From positions 1-64,000 of the forward strand of contig CAISCU010000018.1 in the NCBI GenBank assembly GCA_903883965.1: DNA of 64,000 bases, written 5' to 3'. Below, in pieces: positions 26,151-36,225 of the stretch (the first letter of the stretch is position 1; each line of letters opens with the position of its first letter). A model generated the notes under the pieces. That model was not told the DNA's origin and made no database searches. It saw only the letters and a list, made by a program, of their open reading frames with translations. Source of the DNA: an uncultured Bacteroidota bacterium. GTDB taxonomy: Bacteria; Bacteroidota; Bacteroidia; UKL13-3. The position numbers and the translations under genes are program-made.

Positions 26151-26735
26151 ATGAAAATAGGTTTGTTTTTTGGATCATTCAATCCCATTCATACGGGGCA
26201 TTTAATCATTGCCAATTATATGGCTGATTATACCAATTTAGAAGAAGTATGGTTTGTAGTGAGTCCTCAAAATCCATTTAAATCAGAACAAAGCTTATTA
26301 AATGAAGACGACCGTTTGAATTTATTGAAACTAGCAGTCAACGGCGATAACCGGTTTAAAGCTATAGATGTAGAATTTTCTTTGCCAAGGCCTTCTTATA
26401 CTGTTCATACCCTAGATCATTTGAGCAAACAATTTCCAGCACATGAATTTACATTAATTATTGGCGGAGACAATTTGCAGAATTTTCATAAATGGCTCAA
26501 TTACGAGGCTATTTTAGCAAAACACCAGGTATTTGTATATGCCCGAACAGGTATTGTAGAAAAACCATTGCTCTCAAATCATCCTCATATCAAACTCTTT
26601 GAAGTACCTTTACTCAATATCTCATCTAGTTATGTTAGAGAAAGCATACAAGCTGGCAAATCAATTAAATACTTGGTGCCTGAGCCAGTTAGAATTGCAA
26701 TAGAAGAAAATAAATTTTATGGCATCAAAGGGTAA
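26151..26735 (+). CDS. nadD: Nicotinate-nucleotide adenylyltransferase
   Basis: A 194-aa enzyme that adenylates nicotinate mononucleotide in NAD synthesis. The nucleotidyltransferase motif GSFNPIHTGH is at 8-17, and the second motif ISSSYVRES near residue 165 is the family ISSTxIR. Other family segments are FVVSPQNPFK and LIIGGDNLQNFHKW. It starts 2 bp after gmk. Its 3' end overlaps the convergent SRPBCC gene by 19 bp. Confidence 0.96.
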   Translation: MKIGLFFGSFNPIHTGHLIIANYMADYTNLEEVWFVVSPQNPFKSEQSLLNEDDRLNLLKLAVNGDNRFKAIDVEFSLPRPSYTVHTLDHLSKQFPAHEFTLIIGGDNLQNFHKWLNYEAILAKHQVFVYARTGIVEKPLLSNHPHIKLFEVPLLNISSSYVRESIQAGKSIKYLVPEPVRIAIEENKFYGIKG

Positions 26736-27262
26736 TGCGTTTCAATGGCTTTTTTGATGGTTATCAAGCCTTGCTCAAATGATTCTTCAGTAGAAGCAAT
26801 TTTTGAATTGAGCATGTAACGGTAAATTGGGTTCAAGCCCACATCTCCAGAATCTATCCAAATTAATTTGGTTTTGTATCCTAATGGTTCAAATCTAAAT
26901 TTGGCTTGGGTGTATATGGTCCCTTCATTCATCCATAAATCATAAGCCATCTCAGCATTTGGTTTACTATCAGTAATGCAAAGTCTACCAGAACCATATA
27001 ATCCACCTCTGAAATATTGTCTGGCGCCATAACCCACTCTGTTTTTTGAATAGAAAAAAACCAATGAACTGTCTAAGGTTTTGTTCCAAGGGCTCCAATC
27101 GTTCCAATTGTTAATGTTGTTCATATAATCAAAAGATTGTTGCAATGGTCTATTCACAACAGTTGTTTTTTCAATTCGGTATGCATGTGGTAAAAACCAA
27201 GAAACGGCAACAAAAAAGAAAACCACTAGAAAAATACCTAGGAAAATATTGAATAATTTCAT
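26717..27262 (-). CDS. SRPBCC/polyketide cyclase-like protein, membrane anchored
   Basis: A 181-aa protein with one N-terminal hydrophobic helix (about 5-24) followed by a START-like SRPBCC domain. The family pattern is visible in VNRPLQQSFDYMNNINNWNDWSPW and in the late helix ESFEQGLITIKKAIE. Such proteins bind small hydrophobic ligands; none can be named here. It follows sucA on the minus strand by 31 bp and converges on nadD. Confidence 0.8.
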   Translation of the reverse strand: MKLFNIFLGIFLVVFFFVAVSWFLPHAYRIEKTTVVNRPLQQSFDYMNNINNWNDWSPWNKTLDSSLVFFYSKNRVGYGARQYFRGGLYGSGRLCITDSKPNAEMAYDLWMNEGTIYTQAKFRFEPLGYKTKLIWIDSGDVGLNPIYRYMLNSKIASTEESFEQGLITIKKAIETHYPLMP

Positions 27263-27293
27263 CTGATTTTTTTATTGGAATTGAAACGAATAC

Positions 27294-30020
27294 CTATTCA
27301 ATTGTAAATGCTTTTTCAACTATATCTGCTTGTTCTTTTGCATGAACCTTACTAAAACCTGTTGCAGGTGATGCGCTCGACTCTCTTGAAATTCTTTTCA
27401 AAATGCGGTTACTGTCCCATCTCAACAAATACAACCAAGCACCCATGTTTTTAGGTTCTTCTTGCACCCAAACTTTATCGGCTTTGTCATACTTATCATA
27501 GATAGCTTGCAATTGGTTTTCAGGCATAGGATACAACTGTTCTACACGCACAATAGCCACATCTTTTCTCTTTTCTTTTTGTTGTTTGTCTAACAATTCA
27601 TAATAGATTTTTCCACTGCACAATACAACACGTTTTACCTCTTTTGCTTTTACATTGTTATCGTCAATTACTTCTTGGAATTTATTTTCAGTAAAATCTT
27701 CCAATTTGCTCACACAAAGCGGATGTCTGAGTAAACTCTTAGGAGTCATTACAACCAACGGTAGGCGGTAATCTCTGCCTACCAATTGTCTTCTGAGTGC
27801 ATGGAAATAGTTGGCAGGTGTAGTAATGTTACAAACCTGCATATTCCAGTTTGCGCACAATTGCAAAAATCTTTCAGGTCTGGCAGATGAGTGCTCTGGT
27901 CCTTGACCTTCATATCCATGAGGCAATAATAAAGTTAGGCCACTGAATGCTTTCCATTTGGTTTCTGCACTGGCTAAGTATTGGTCTATGATAATTTGTG
28001 CACCATTTGCAAAATCTCCAAATTGTGCTTCCCAAATGGTTAAATCGTTGGGTGTTATCATAGAATAACCGAATTCAAAACCAAGAACGGCGTATTCACT
28101 CAGTAAACTGTTATAAAATTCTACTTTATTTTGAATGCTCAAATCAAGGCTGTCAAAAATATTATGGGGAGCTTCTGAATCTTCTTGTTTGATAATGGCA
28201 TGTCTATGACTAAAAGTACCACGTTCACAATCTTGTCCAGTCATTCTAACAGCATGTCCTTCATTGGCCAAACTTGCATAGGCAAGCAGTTCTCCCATAG
28301 CCCAATCAAACGAATTTGACTCAATCATATTGGCTCTGTCTTTGAACAATTTTTCAATTTTGCTGAATGCTTTAAAGCCAGAAGGAATACTGGTTATTTT
28401 TTTAGCCAGCGATACAAACAAATCCTTTTGAATGCGAGTATCTGGTGAACTTAAAAAATCGGCAGCAACAGCAGGTCTGAATTGTTCCCAATTGCGGCTC
28501 ATAGAGCTTTGCATTTTAGAAGGTGGAGCTTGCTTGGCAGATTCTAGTTTTTCTTGTAACAAACCTCTGAACTCTTTTTCCATCTCCTTTGCCAGTTCTG
28601 CTTCTACGCTTCCAGCATGCAACAACTTTTGGTTGTATATTTCTCTTGGATTGGCATGTGCTGAAATGGCTTTGTACAATACAGGTTGGGTAAAACGAGG
28701 TTCGTCACCTTCATTGTGACCATATTTTCTGTAACCTAACAAATCAATGAATACATCACTGTTAAATTGTTGTCTGTATTCCATTGCCATTTTAATGGTG
28801 TGCACAACAGCCTCTACATCGTCGGCATTCACATGGAAAACTGGGCTCAAAGTTACTTTTGCAACATCTGTACAATAAGTAGAGGTTCTGCCATCGGTAT
28901 AATTGGTGGTGAAACCAATTTGGTTGTTTGCAACAATGTGTATACAGCCTCCTACAGAATAAGCTTTTAATCCAGCCATCTGCAACAATTCATACACCAC
29001 ACCTTGTCCTGAAATAGAAGCATCACCATGAATCAAAATAGGGGCAATTTTGTCTTTGTTACCCTGGTAATTTTTGTCCATGATGGCTCTGGTGATTCCT
29101 TTAACAACAGGGTTTACTGTTTCTAAATGAGATGGGTTAGGAGACAAACTCATTTTAACCAATTTGCCATTTCTGGTTTTCATTTCACCTGAAAAACCCA
29201 AATGGTATTTCACATCACCTTCAAACAACCCATCGTTTTCAGCAACTTTACCTTCAAATTCCTTGAAAATTTCTTCGTAAGTTTTGTTTAAAATATTTGC
29301 CAGTACATTGAGTCGGCCTCTGTGAGCCATTCCTATCACAAATTCTTCTACACCTAAGTCTGCACCATATTGCATAACAGCATCTAATGCAGGAATTAAG
29401 GTTTCTAGTCCTTCTAAACTAAAACGCTTCTGGCCTACAAATTTTGTATGTAAGAAATTCTCAAAAATGGTTGCTTGATTGAGCTTAGACAATAAATGTC
29501 TTTTTTCTTCTAATGAGAGTTGAGGTGTGTTTTTAGTTGATTCAAGTTTGCTTTTGAGCCATTTTAATTTTTCTGGTTCACGTACATACATAAACTCAGC
29601 ACCTATACTTTGGCAATAGGTCAATTGCAAGTGTGCAATAATGTCTTTTAATTTTGCAGGGCCAATGCCAATTTCAACTCCTGCATTGAAAGTTTTGTCT
29701 AAGTCTGTTGTACTCAATCCAAAATTTTCTATACCCAACCCTGGGCTGTAATTTCTTCTTTCTCTAACTGGATTTGTTTTAGTAAACAAATGGCCTCTGC
29801 TTCTGTAACCATGAATCAGGTTCAACACATTAATTTCTTTTAGTGTGTCATCTGAAACTACAGCAGGTTTATTGGCGTTGTATTGGGCATGCCCAAATTC
29901 AAAGCCTTCAAAAAACTTTTTCCATCCAAAATCTACTGAGTCGGCATCTTGTAACCATTGGCGATGCATTGCGTCAATGACAGAGACATCTGCATTGCTG
30001 ATATATGAAAATTTATCCAT
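27294..30020 (-). CDS. sucA: 2-oxoglutarate dehydrogenase E1 component
   Basis: A 908-aa thiamine-diphosphate enzyme decarboxylating 2-oxoglutarate in the TCA cycle. I start at the ATG at 30020 (MDKFSYISNADVSVID), which matches the usual N terminus; an in-frame ATG 13 codons upstream is less likely. The N-terminal E2-binding segment is followed by FLHTKFVGQKRFSLEG, GMAHRGRLN, the ThDP motif GDASISGQGVVYE...NNQIGFTT, and the transketolase-like part with RMTGQDCERGTFSHRHA and LLPHGYEGQGPEHSSARPER. No sucB lies next to it; an E2 gene is found at 53267. Confidence 0.96.
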   Translation of the reverse strand: MDKFSYISNADVSVIDAMHRQWLQDADSVDFGWKKFFEGFEFGHAQYNANKPAVVSDDTLKEINVLNLIHGYRSRGHLFTKTNPVRERRNYSPGLGIENFGLSTTDLDKTFNAGVEIGIGPAKLKDIIAHLQLTYCQSIGAEFMYVREPEKLKWLKSKLESTKNTPQLSLEEKRHLLSKLNQATIFENFLHTKFVGQKRFSLEGLETLIPALDAVMQYGADLGVEEFVIGMAHRGRLNVLANILNKTYEEIFKEFEGKVAENDGLFEGDVKYHLGFSGEMKTRNGKLVKMSLSPNPSHLETVNPVVKGITRAIMDKNYQGNKDKIAPILIHGDASISGQGVVYELLQMAGLKAYSVGGCIHIVANNQIGFTTNYTDGRTSTYCTDVAKVTLSPVFHVNADDVEAVVHTIKMAMEYRQQFNSDVFIDLLGYRKYGHNEGDEPRFTQPVLYKAISAHANPREIYNQKLLHAGSVEAELAKEMEKEFRGLLQEKLESAKQAPPSKMQSSMSRNWEQFRPAVAADFLSSPDTRIQKDLFVSLAKKITSIPSGFKAFSKIEKLFKDRANMIESNSFDWAMGELLAYASLANEGHAVRMTGQDCERGTFSHRHAIIKQEDSEAPHNIFDSLDLSIQNKVEFYNSLLSEYAVLGFEFGYSMITPNDLTIWEAQFGDFANGAQIIIDQYLASAETKWKAFSGLTLLLPHGYEGQGPEHSSARPERFLQLCANWNMQVCNITTPANYFHALRRQLVGRDYRLPLVVMTPKSLLRHPLCVSKLEDFTENKFQEVIDDNNVKAKEVKRVVLCSGKIYYELLDKQQKEKRKDVAIVRVEQLYPMPENQLQAIYDKYDKADKVWVQEEPKNMGAWLYLLRWDSNRILKRISRESSASPATGFSKVHAKEQADIVEKAFTIE

Positions 30021-30106
30021 TTGGCTAAAATTTGCCACGAAGATAGGTTTTTTAGGCAATGCAGCGGTGTATTTGCTGTCTATTTTGACTAAATAATCAG
30101 GAAAAT

Positions 30107-31441
30107 TTATTTGTTAGGCAATAATTGAGATTGCAACAACCAATCATGAATGTCATTGATGACATATTCAGGCATGTTCTTTTTGGTGAAATATTCACTG
30201 TAGGTGCTCTCTCCAGCGCCTTCTTCGAACAAATGATTGAGTAAAGGATAGGTTTTAAAACCTACATTTTTTCTGTTTTTTAAAGAGTTTTTCCAAAGTT
30301 CAAAATTCTCATTTGAAACTTGGTAATCTCTCTGGCCTTGAAGGATGAGCAAAGGCTTTTTCATTTTTTTTGACAATTTTACATGGGGGTAATGATTGAG
30401 CCATACCCAATAGGTAGCCTGCACTTCAAATGGCATGTATTTGTGTTCAGTTAAAGGATTTAACTTTTTACTCATACTGAAATTTGCCCTTCTAATTTGT
30501 AAATCAAACTCTGCTTTTTTTGCAGGAGTTACTTTTGTCAAATAGTGGTATTGATCAATCATCATTTCCTGAACCCTTTTGTGGTTGACCCCTAAAAACA
30601 CACCTCCTTTTACAAAAGGTTTTTCTTTGCAAATGAGTGGAATGAGCATTCCCCCTTGTCCATGACCAATGATATAAATAGAATTGGCATCAATTGATGG
30701 AATCTGAAGCAATGTGTCAATGGCTTTGTATAAATCATCTAAATAATCTTCTCTACATGTAAAAGATTCATAATTGTTGCGCTGAAACATCATTTGTATG
30801 CCATGTGATACCGCTCTTTTGTCCATTCTAAAAGTGGCTATACCTTTGCTAGATAAACCCCAAGCCAAATCTTTGTAGGGCATATTGATATCATAGCTGC
30901 CATCTTTATCTGTAGGGCCAGATTCTCCAATAAAAATGACCAATGGGGTTTTACCTTCTGTTATTGGTAAACACAAACTGGCATTTAATTCATACAAATC
31001 ATTTTTAACTTTAAAATTGGACTCATTGAACAATTCTACATTGACATAACTTGGCGCAACATACATTTTATGCGACTGACTAAACGCAATGCTCATTACT
31101 TGCCAACTGCTGTCAAAACTCAAACTCAATACAAAAGGTAAATAGGCAAAAGTAATTTCTGCACTTGAACTGAAGTAGCCAGCTGCGTTGGTGTTTAAAT
31201 TAACAATTCTGTGTGATTTGTAAGCGCCATAAGTACCAATTAATTCTGCCCAATCTTTCTCTAAAGTAATGGCAGAATAATATGCACTGTACATGGGTGC
31301 TACTTTGTTAGAAATTTTTTGAAACTCTTTTTGATTGAATAGCCCAATAATTTGTTCGGTTTCAAATTTGCATCTGTTGGTAGTCTGTGCCATTGTAATG
31401 GCATGAATACTTAATAAAATAACTAATAACACCGCTCTCAT
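30107..31441 (-). CDS. Secreted alpha/beta hydrolase with N-terminal DUF3887-like domain
   Basis: A 444-aa exported hydrolase with a signal peptide (1-18, ending TMA-Q). Residues about 25-125 form a domain like the NTF2-type DUF3887 module that often precedes bacterial alpha/beta hydrolases. The hydrolase domain has the oxyanion segment IFIGESGPTDKDGS, the nucleophile elbow GHGQGG, and DYQVSNEN and NHLFEEGAGES near the end, supplying the acid and histidine. The substrate is unknown. It lies between sucA and the CpsB-type phosphatase, 4 bp downstream of the latter on the minus strand. Confidence 0.82.
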   Translation of the reverse strand: MRAVLLVILLSIHAITMAQTTNRCKFETEQIIGLFNQKEFQKISNKVAPMYSAYYSAITLEKDWAELIGTYGAYKSHRIVNLNTNAAGYFSSSAEITFAYLPFVLSLSFDSSWQVMSIAFSQSHKMYVAPSYVNVELFNESNFKVKNDLYELNASLCLPITEGKTPLVIFIGESGPTDKDGSYDINMPYKDLAWGLSSKGIATFRMDKRAVSHGIQMMFQRNNYESFTCREDYLDDLYKAIDTLLQIPSIDANSIYIIGHGQGGMLIPLICKEKPFVKGGVFLGVNHKRVQEMMIDQYHYLTKVTPAKKAEFDLQIRRANFSMSKKLNPLTEHKYMPFEVQATYWVWLNHYPHVKLSKKMKKPLLILQGQRDYQVSNENFELWKNSLKNRKNVGFKTYPLLNHLFEEGAGESTYSEYFTKKNMPEYVINDIHDWLLQSQLLPNK

Positions 31442-31445
31442 TGGC

Positions 31446-32198
31446 CTAAAATTGGTTGTTTAAAAGTTCCAACTCGCATACCTTCTTATAATATTTACTA
31501 TTGTATACCTCTGGCAACAATTGTTGGTGACGAATGTGGTGTGTATCTGAACCAACTACATCAATCATTTTTTGATCAATTAAAAATTGAGCAGTTTCCA
31601 TAACTGGTTTAGAGTAGTAGCCAATTAACGACAGTAGATTTACCTGAAATAAAATACCCCTGTTTTTCAATTCTTCGTAGTCAGATTTTTTATAGGCAAA
31701 ATAGGAATAGCGTTCAGGATGCGCCAAAATTGGTTTGTATCCTGCCACTTGCAATTCGAACAATGCCTCTTTAAAAATGGCAGGTTCAGTCATAAATGGC
31801 AATTCAATAAGTACATGTTTTTTTTCAGGGCCAAAACAAAGCAATTCTCCTGCTTCAATTTTTGGTATGAAACCATCATCAATCATGTATTCGGCAGCTA
31901 CTTCAACCTCCAATGTACTACCTGTTTCTTTTAGTTTAGCTTGGATTTGACTTAATATAGGTATCAGGTTGTTTCTGCTGTTTTTATAAAAATCACTCAT
32001 AATATGCGGCGTAGTAATGACTTTCCGAATACCCATTTGTTGAAATCCGTTTAGAATTTCTAAAGATTGTTCAAGTGTTTCTACACCATCATCTACAGCA
32101 GGAATTAAATGCGAATGAAATTCAACTTCAATCGGATTCAAAAACTGTTTAGCAGACTGGCTATTTTTGCTGCCAAATATTTTGTTAAAAATTGACAA
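31446..32198 (-). CDS. CpsB/CapC (YwqE)-type tyrosine-protein phosphatase, PHP fold
   Basis: A 250-aa metal-dependent phosphatase of the PHP superfamily, as in CpsB/YwqE enzymes that dephosphorylate the tyrosine kinase controlling capsule or exopolysaccharide synthesis. Metal ligands: HSH in EFHSHLIPAVDDG, the H of TTPHI, the E of the AAEYM segment, H of LAHPERY, and DTHH near the end. No tyrosine kinase is in the window, but the upstream genes on the same strand make nucleotide sugars, which supports a polysaccharide role. It starts 1 bp after the sugar isomerase gene. Confidence 0.88.
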   Translation of the reverse strand: MSIFNKIFGSKNSQSAKQFLNPIEVEFHSHLIPAVDDGVETLEQSLEILNGFQQMGIRKVITTPHIMSDFYKNSRNNLIPILSQIQAKLKETGSTLEVEVAAEYMIDDGFIPKIEAGELLCFGPEKKHVLIELPFMTEPAIFKEALFELQVAGYKPILAHPERYSYFAYKKSDYEELKNRGILFQVNLLSLIGYYSKPVMETAQFLIDQKMIDVVGSDTHHIRHQQLLPEVYNSKYYKKVCELELLNNQF

Positions 32199-32199
32199 C

Positions 32200-33177
32200 T
32201 TATTGGTTGCTTAAAAAGTCTTTGAGCGAAGCAATATTTGGTACATTCAAAGAATCTACTTTTCTGTAATCTGCTACATACAAACTCAACCAATCCATTC
32301 TGTAAATGGTTTTGTAAACCCCTTCTAGTGAATAATGATCCAATCCCATTTCAATTACTTTGTGGTGTTCAACTTCTAGTAAACTGCCTAAAAATTCAAA
32401 ACGAGCTGATACCCTTTGGTTGGCATTTGAATTTAAAAAGAAGAATACACTGTCAAGTGTGCCGTAATAACTTTCAATTACGTTGTGGTTGTGTTCAGGA
32501 ACAACATGTGTGAAGCACTCCAATTTAGCATTTTCTTGAATTTGCTGAGCAAAACGAGTAGCTACAGCCTCCATTGGACCATCAGAAAGTACCACAAATT
32601 TTGATTTTGTTTTGGCTTGTATCAGTTCAAAAATTTGTTGGGCATCTGATTCGTAAGGTGTAGTATCTTCTAAATCTTTGGCAATGCGAGTCAACGTTTC
32701 TTTATGGTTGCTTCCATTTAATTCAGCGAAAATTTGCACCAAATAAGTCAATGAAAAACCAAGAGCCATCCTAGGTTGAAATCCTGCCTCAATTTGGTAG
32801 GTAGTCAATTGATGACTTAAAGCCAATTCAGCCAGTTTGCCGCCACTTGTTAAAATTAAAATGGTACAGCCTTTGGCAACAACTTCATCAAACATGGTTA
32901 AGGTTTCTTCTGTATTACCAGAATAAGAACCCAGTATAACCAACGTGTTTTTGCCAACATAAGCAGGAACAGAATAGTCTGCTACAACTTCTACTGGCAA
33001 CGGAAATTCATTAGCGAATAAAGTTTTAACCAAACGACCTCCAATTCCACTTCCTCCCAATCCGCCTATCAAAATATTAGAAAATTGAGAAGCTGATAAA
33101 CCATGATTTACATAATGGTTCATTGCAAAATTCATTTGGTAAGAAAATTTTCTGAGTGCTTCGTGTTGTGGATTCAT
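32200..33177 (-). CDS. SIS-domain phosphoglucose/phosphomannose isomerase-like protein
   Basis: A 325-aa protein of the bifunctional phosphoglucose/phosphomannose isomerase family. The N-terminal SIS domain shows GGLGGSGIGG and GSYSGNTEET, the phosphosugar-binding loops. The C-terminal domain has PEHNHNVIE, which holds the conserved catalytic Glu and His. It would interconvert glucose-6-P, fructose-6-P and mannose-6-P, supplying precursors to the neighbouring rfbA. It is 1 bp before the CpsB-type gene and 16 bp after rfbA on the minus strand. Confidence 0.88.
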   Translation of the reverse strand: MNPQHEALRKFSYQMNFAMNHYVNHGLSASQFSNILIGGLGGSGIGGRLVKTLFANEFPLPVEVVADYSVPAYVGKNTLVILGSYSGNTEETLTMFDEVVAKGCTILILTSGGKLAELALSHQLTTYQIEAGFQPRMALGFSLTYLVQIFAELNGSNHKETLTRIAKDLEDTTPYESDAQQIFELIQAKTKSKFVVLSDGPMEAVATRFAQQIQENAKLECFTHVVPEHNHNVIESYYGTLDSVFFFLNSNANQRVSARFEFLGSLLEVEHHKVIEMGLDHYSLEGVYKTIYRMDWLSLYVADYRKVDSLNVPNIASLKDFLSNQ

Positions 33178-33193
33178 AGCTCTTTGTAAATGT

Positions 33194-34054
33194 TTATTTA
33201 ATTATGCTCATTAAGTATTTTCCATAGCCGCTTTTGAGCGTTTTTGCGGCTTCTCTTTCTAGACCGGCTTTATCTAAGAAGCCCATGCGGTATGCAACTT
33301 CTTCTATACATCCTATTTTTAATCCTTGTCTTTCTTCAACTACCTGAACAAATTGTCCGGCTTGCATCAATGATTCAAATGTTCCTGTATCTAACCAAGC
33401 TGTGCCTCTTTGTAAAACACCAACTTTCAGTTTTCCTTTTTCTAAATATACGCGGTTAATGTCAGTTATTTCTAATTCACCTCTTGGAGATGGTTGTATG
33501 TTTTCAGCAATTTGAACCACTTCGTTGTCGTAAAAATACAAACCTGGAACTGCATAGTTTGATTTTGGTTGATTGGGTTTTTCTTCAATGCTAATGGCGT
33601 TCATTTCTTTGTCAAATTCAACTACACCATAACGTTCAGGATCGCTTACATGATATGCAAAAACCACACCACCATCAGGGTTGTTATTAGCTTGTAACAA
33701 CGCACTTAAGCCAGCGCTGAAAAATATATTGTCTCCTAAAACAAGTGCTACTTTGTCGTTGCCAATAAATTCTTTTCCTATAATGAATGCTTGTGCAAGC
33801 CCATCTGGTGAAGGCTGAACAGCATACTGAAAATTACAGCCTATTTGACTTCCATCTCCCAATAATTTTCTGAACCCTTCTGCATCATGTGGAGTGGTGA
33901 TGATTAATATATCTTTAATCCCTGCCAACATCAAAGTTGAAAGCGGGTAGTAAATCATGGGTTTGTCGTAAACAGGCATGAGTTGTTTACTCACTGCTAT
34001 GGTTAAAGGGTGTAACCTCGTTCCACTTCCACCTGCTAGTATAATTCCTTTCAT
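33194..34054 (-). CDS. rfbA: Glucose-1-phosphate thymidylyltransferase
   Basis: A 286-aa nucleotidyltransferase making dTDP-glucose, the first step to dTDP-rhamnose and related sugars. The signature [11 protein letters not shown] is at 7-17. It also has [31 protein letters not shown] with the metal Asp, and GTAWLDTGT. The product enters rfbB, encoded 18 bp upstream on the same strand. rfbC and rfbD are not in the window, so the end sugar is unresolved. Confidence 0.96.
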   Translation of the reverse strand: MKGIILAGGSGTRLHPLTIAVSKQLMPVYDKPMIYYPLSTLMLAGIKDILIITTPHDAEGFRKLLGDGSQIGCNFQYAVQPSPDGLAQAFIIGKEFIGNDKVALVLGDNIFFSAGLSALLQANNNPDGGVVFAYHVSDPERYGVVEFDKEMNAISIEEKPNQPKSNYAVPGLYFYDNEVVQIAENIQPSPRGELEITDINRVYLEKGKLKVGVLQRGTAWLDTGTFESLMQAGQFVQVVEERQGLKIGCIEEVAYRMGFLDKAGLEREAAKTLKSGYGKYLMSIIK

Positions 34055-34072
34055 GTGCGCGCTGTTTTAGTT

Positions 34073-35131
34073 TTACCTATTGCCGTATAAATTGTCGTAA
34101 TAATTTGCGTAATCGCCACTGGTTACTTCATCCATCCACTGCTGGTTGGTTAAATACCAATCTATGGTTTTTTCAATACCTTCTTCAAATTGTAAACTGG
34201 GTTCCCAACCCAATTCACGCATGATTTTATGGGCATCAATTGCATATCTTAAATCGTGTCCGGCACGGTCAGTTACATAGGTAATCAATTGTTCAGAAGT
34301 TCCTGGAGTTCTGCCTAATTTAACATCCATGGTTTTACAAACCACTTTAATTAAATCTATATTGGTCCATTCATTAAATCCTCCAATGTTGTATGTTTCT
34401 CCGTTTTTACCTTTGTGGTAAACCATGTCAATTGCACGCGCGTGGTCTACTACATACAACCAATCTCTCACATTTTCTCCTTTACCATAAACTGGTAATG
34501 GCTTGTTATTTCTGATATTGTTAATGAACAATGGAATCAGTTTTTCAGGAAATTGATTGGGCCCGTAATTGTTAGAGCAATTGCTAATGACAACAGGAAT
34601 TTTATAAGTATTGTGATAAGCTCTAACAAAATGATCTGAGCTGGCTTTGCTTGCAGAATAAGGACTTTGAGGGTCATAAGGTGTTGTTTCTAAGAAAAAA
34701 CCACCATCATGTAAACTGCCATACACTTCATCTGTAGAAACATGGTAAAACAGTTTGTTGTTAAAATCGGCTTTCCAGGCATTTTTTGCTGCATTCAATA
34801 AGTTTACAGTGCCAACTACATTGGTCATCACAAAATCCATTGGGTTACTAATACTTCTGTCGACATGACTTTCGGCTGCCAAATGAATAACCCCATCAAA
34901 CTGGTGTTTTTGAAACAATGATTCAATGGCTACAGCATCAACCAAATCAGCCTTAATAAAAGTATAATTGGGTGCCTGTTCAATATCTGTCAGGTTTTTT
35001 AAATTGCCAGCATAGGTCAATTTATCTAAATTGAAAATATGGTATTCAGGGTATTTTTGTACAAATAACCTCACAACGTGAGAGCCAATAAATCCTGCAC
35101 CTCCAGTTATTAAAATAGACTTCTTTGTCAT
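34073..35131 (-). CDS. rfbB: dTDP-glucose 4,6-dehydratase
   Basis: A 352-aa extended SDR enzyme that converts dTDP-glucose to the 4-keto-6-deoxy sugar. The NAD-binding motif GGAGFIGSH is near residues 9-17, HLAAESHVDRS is present, the catalytic STDEVYG holds the Thr-Asp-Glu triad, and YSASK provides the Tyr and Lys. CSNNYGPNQFPEKLIPLFI is characteristic of RmlB. It lies between galE and rfbA with gaps of 8 and 18 bp, clearly one operon. Confidence 0.96.
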   Translation of the reverse strand: MTKKSILITGGAGFIGSHVVRLFVQKYPEYHIFNLDKLTYAGNLKNLTDIEQAPNYTFIKADLVDAVAIESLFQKHQFDGVIHLAAESHVDRSISNPMDFVMTNVVGTVNLLNAAKNAWKADFNNKLFYHVSTDEVYGSLHDGGFFLETTPYDPQSPYSASKASSDHFVRAYHNTYKIPVVISNCSNNYGPNQFPEKLIPLFINNIRNNKPLPVYGKGENVRDWLYVVDHARAIDMVYHKGKNGETYNIGGFNEWTNIDLIKVVCKTMDVKLGRTPGTSEQLITYVTDRAGHDLRYAIDAHKIMRELGWEPSLQFEEGIEKTIDWYLTNQQWMDEVTSGDYANYYDNLYGNR

Positions 35132-35139
35132 TCTTATTT

Positions 35140-36174
35140 TTATTTATTTTCCTTTGCTGCCAAAGCTTGTTCCCAAGCCCAAGCAGTTTGCATACAATTT
35201 TCTAACGTTCTTTCAGTTTTCCAACCTAGTGCTGTATTTGCTTTGTTACAAGCAGCATAAACTTGCACCACATCTCCTGTTCTTCTGGGCCCAAAAACCA
35301 TGTTTAGTTTTTGTTGACTAACCTTCTCAAAAGCGGCAACCACTTCTAAGACTGAACTTCCTTTTCCTGTTCCTAAATTAAAGACATCAAAACTTTGTTT
35401 GTTTTTGCCCGCCAATTGATATTCTAGTGCTTTTAGATGAGCTTTAGCCAAATCAACCACATGTATATAATCTCTAATACAGGTACCATCAGCTGTTGGA
35501 TAATCAGTGCCAAAAACAGTCAATTGTTTTCTCTTTCCAATGGCTGTTTGGGTAATAAAAGGAACCAAATTATTGGGTACACCAATTGGTAATTCTCCAA
35601 TTAGAGCCGAATCATGAGCTCCAACAGGGTTAAAGTATCTCAGCGAAATAACGTTGAGTCCTGTTGCCTGGCTTTGGTCTTTTAGTAACTCTTCACAAAT
35701 TTGTTTGGTATTCCCGTAGGGTGAAGTTGCCTGTTGCACAGGTGCAGTTTCATCTACAGGAGGATTGGCTTCACCATAAACAGTACAACTCGAAGAAAAT
35801 ACAATGTTGTTGATTTGATTTGCAGCCATTGCTTCTAGCAAATTGACTGTTCCTCCAATATTGTTTTCATAGTATTTCATAGGAAATTGAACACTTTCAC
35901 CAACTGCTTTGTAGGCTGCAAAATGAATGACAGCTGCAATGTCTTTGTGTGTGTTTACAAACTCATTAAGTGATTTTTTATCGCGGATGTCGATTTTTTC
36001 TATGTGGGTAGCAATACCTGTAATGGCTGTAATTTGATCAGCTACCCGACTCGATGAATTTTCAAAATTATCGATTCCTATAACCTGATATCCGGCCTGC
36101 TGCAATTCCACCATGGTATGAGAACCAATGAAACCAGCAGCTCCAGTAACTAATATGTTAGGTGTTTTGTTCAA
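35140..36174 (-). CDS. galE: UDP-glucose 4-epimerase
   Basis: A 344-aa extended SDR enzyme interconverting UDP-glucose and UDP-galactose. Motifs: GAAGFIGSHT at about 10-19, HFAAYKAVGES, the catalytic FSSSCTVYG and YGNTK, then SLRYFNPVGAHDS typical of GalE. The length is standard. It lies upstream of rfbB on the minus strand (8-bp gap) and 51 bp from the purM stop side, forming the head of a nucleotide-sugar operon. Confidence 0.94.
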   Translation of the reverse strand: MNKTPNILVTGAAGFIGSHTMVELQQAGYQVIGIDNFENSSSRVADQITAITGIATHIEKIDIRDKKSLNEFVNTHKDIAAVIHFAAYKAVGESVQFPMKYYENNIGGTVNLLEAMAANQINNIVFSSSCTVYGEANPPVDETAPVQQATSPYGNTKQICEELLKDQSQATGLNVISLRYFNPVGAHDSALIGELPIGVPNNLVPFITQTAIGKRKQLTVFGTDYPTADGTCIRDYIHVVDLAKAHLKALEYQLAGKNKQSFDVFNLGTGKGSSVLEVVAAFEKVSQQKLNMVFGPRRTGDVVQVYAACNKANTALGWKTERTLENCMQTAWAWEQALAAKENK

Positions 36175-36225
36175 ATTATTTGTAAATATATGGATTCATC
36201 CCTCAAATTACTATGCCTTCAATGC

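Noticed and set aside
31446-36174. Complete capsule or O-antigen biosynthesis cluster
   Set aside because: Only precursor enzymes and a phosphatase are present; no glycosyltransferases, flippase, polymerase, rfbC or rfbD.
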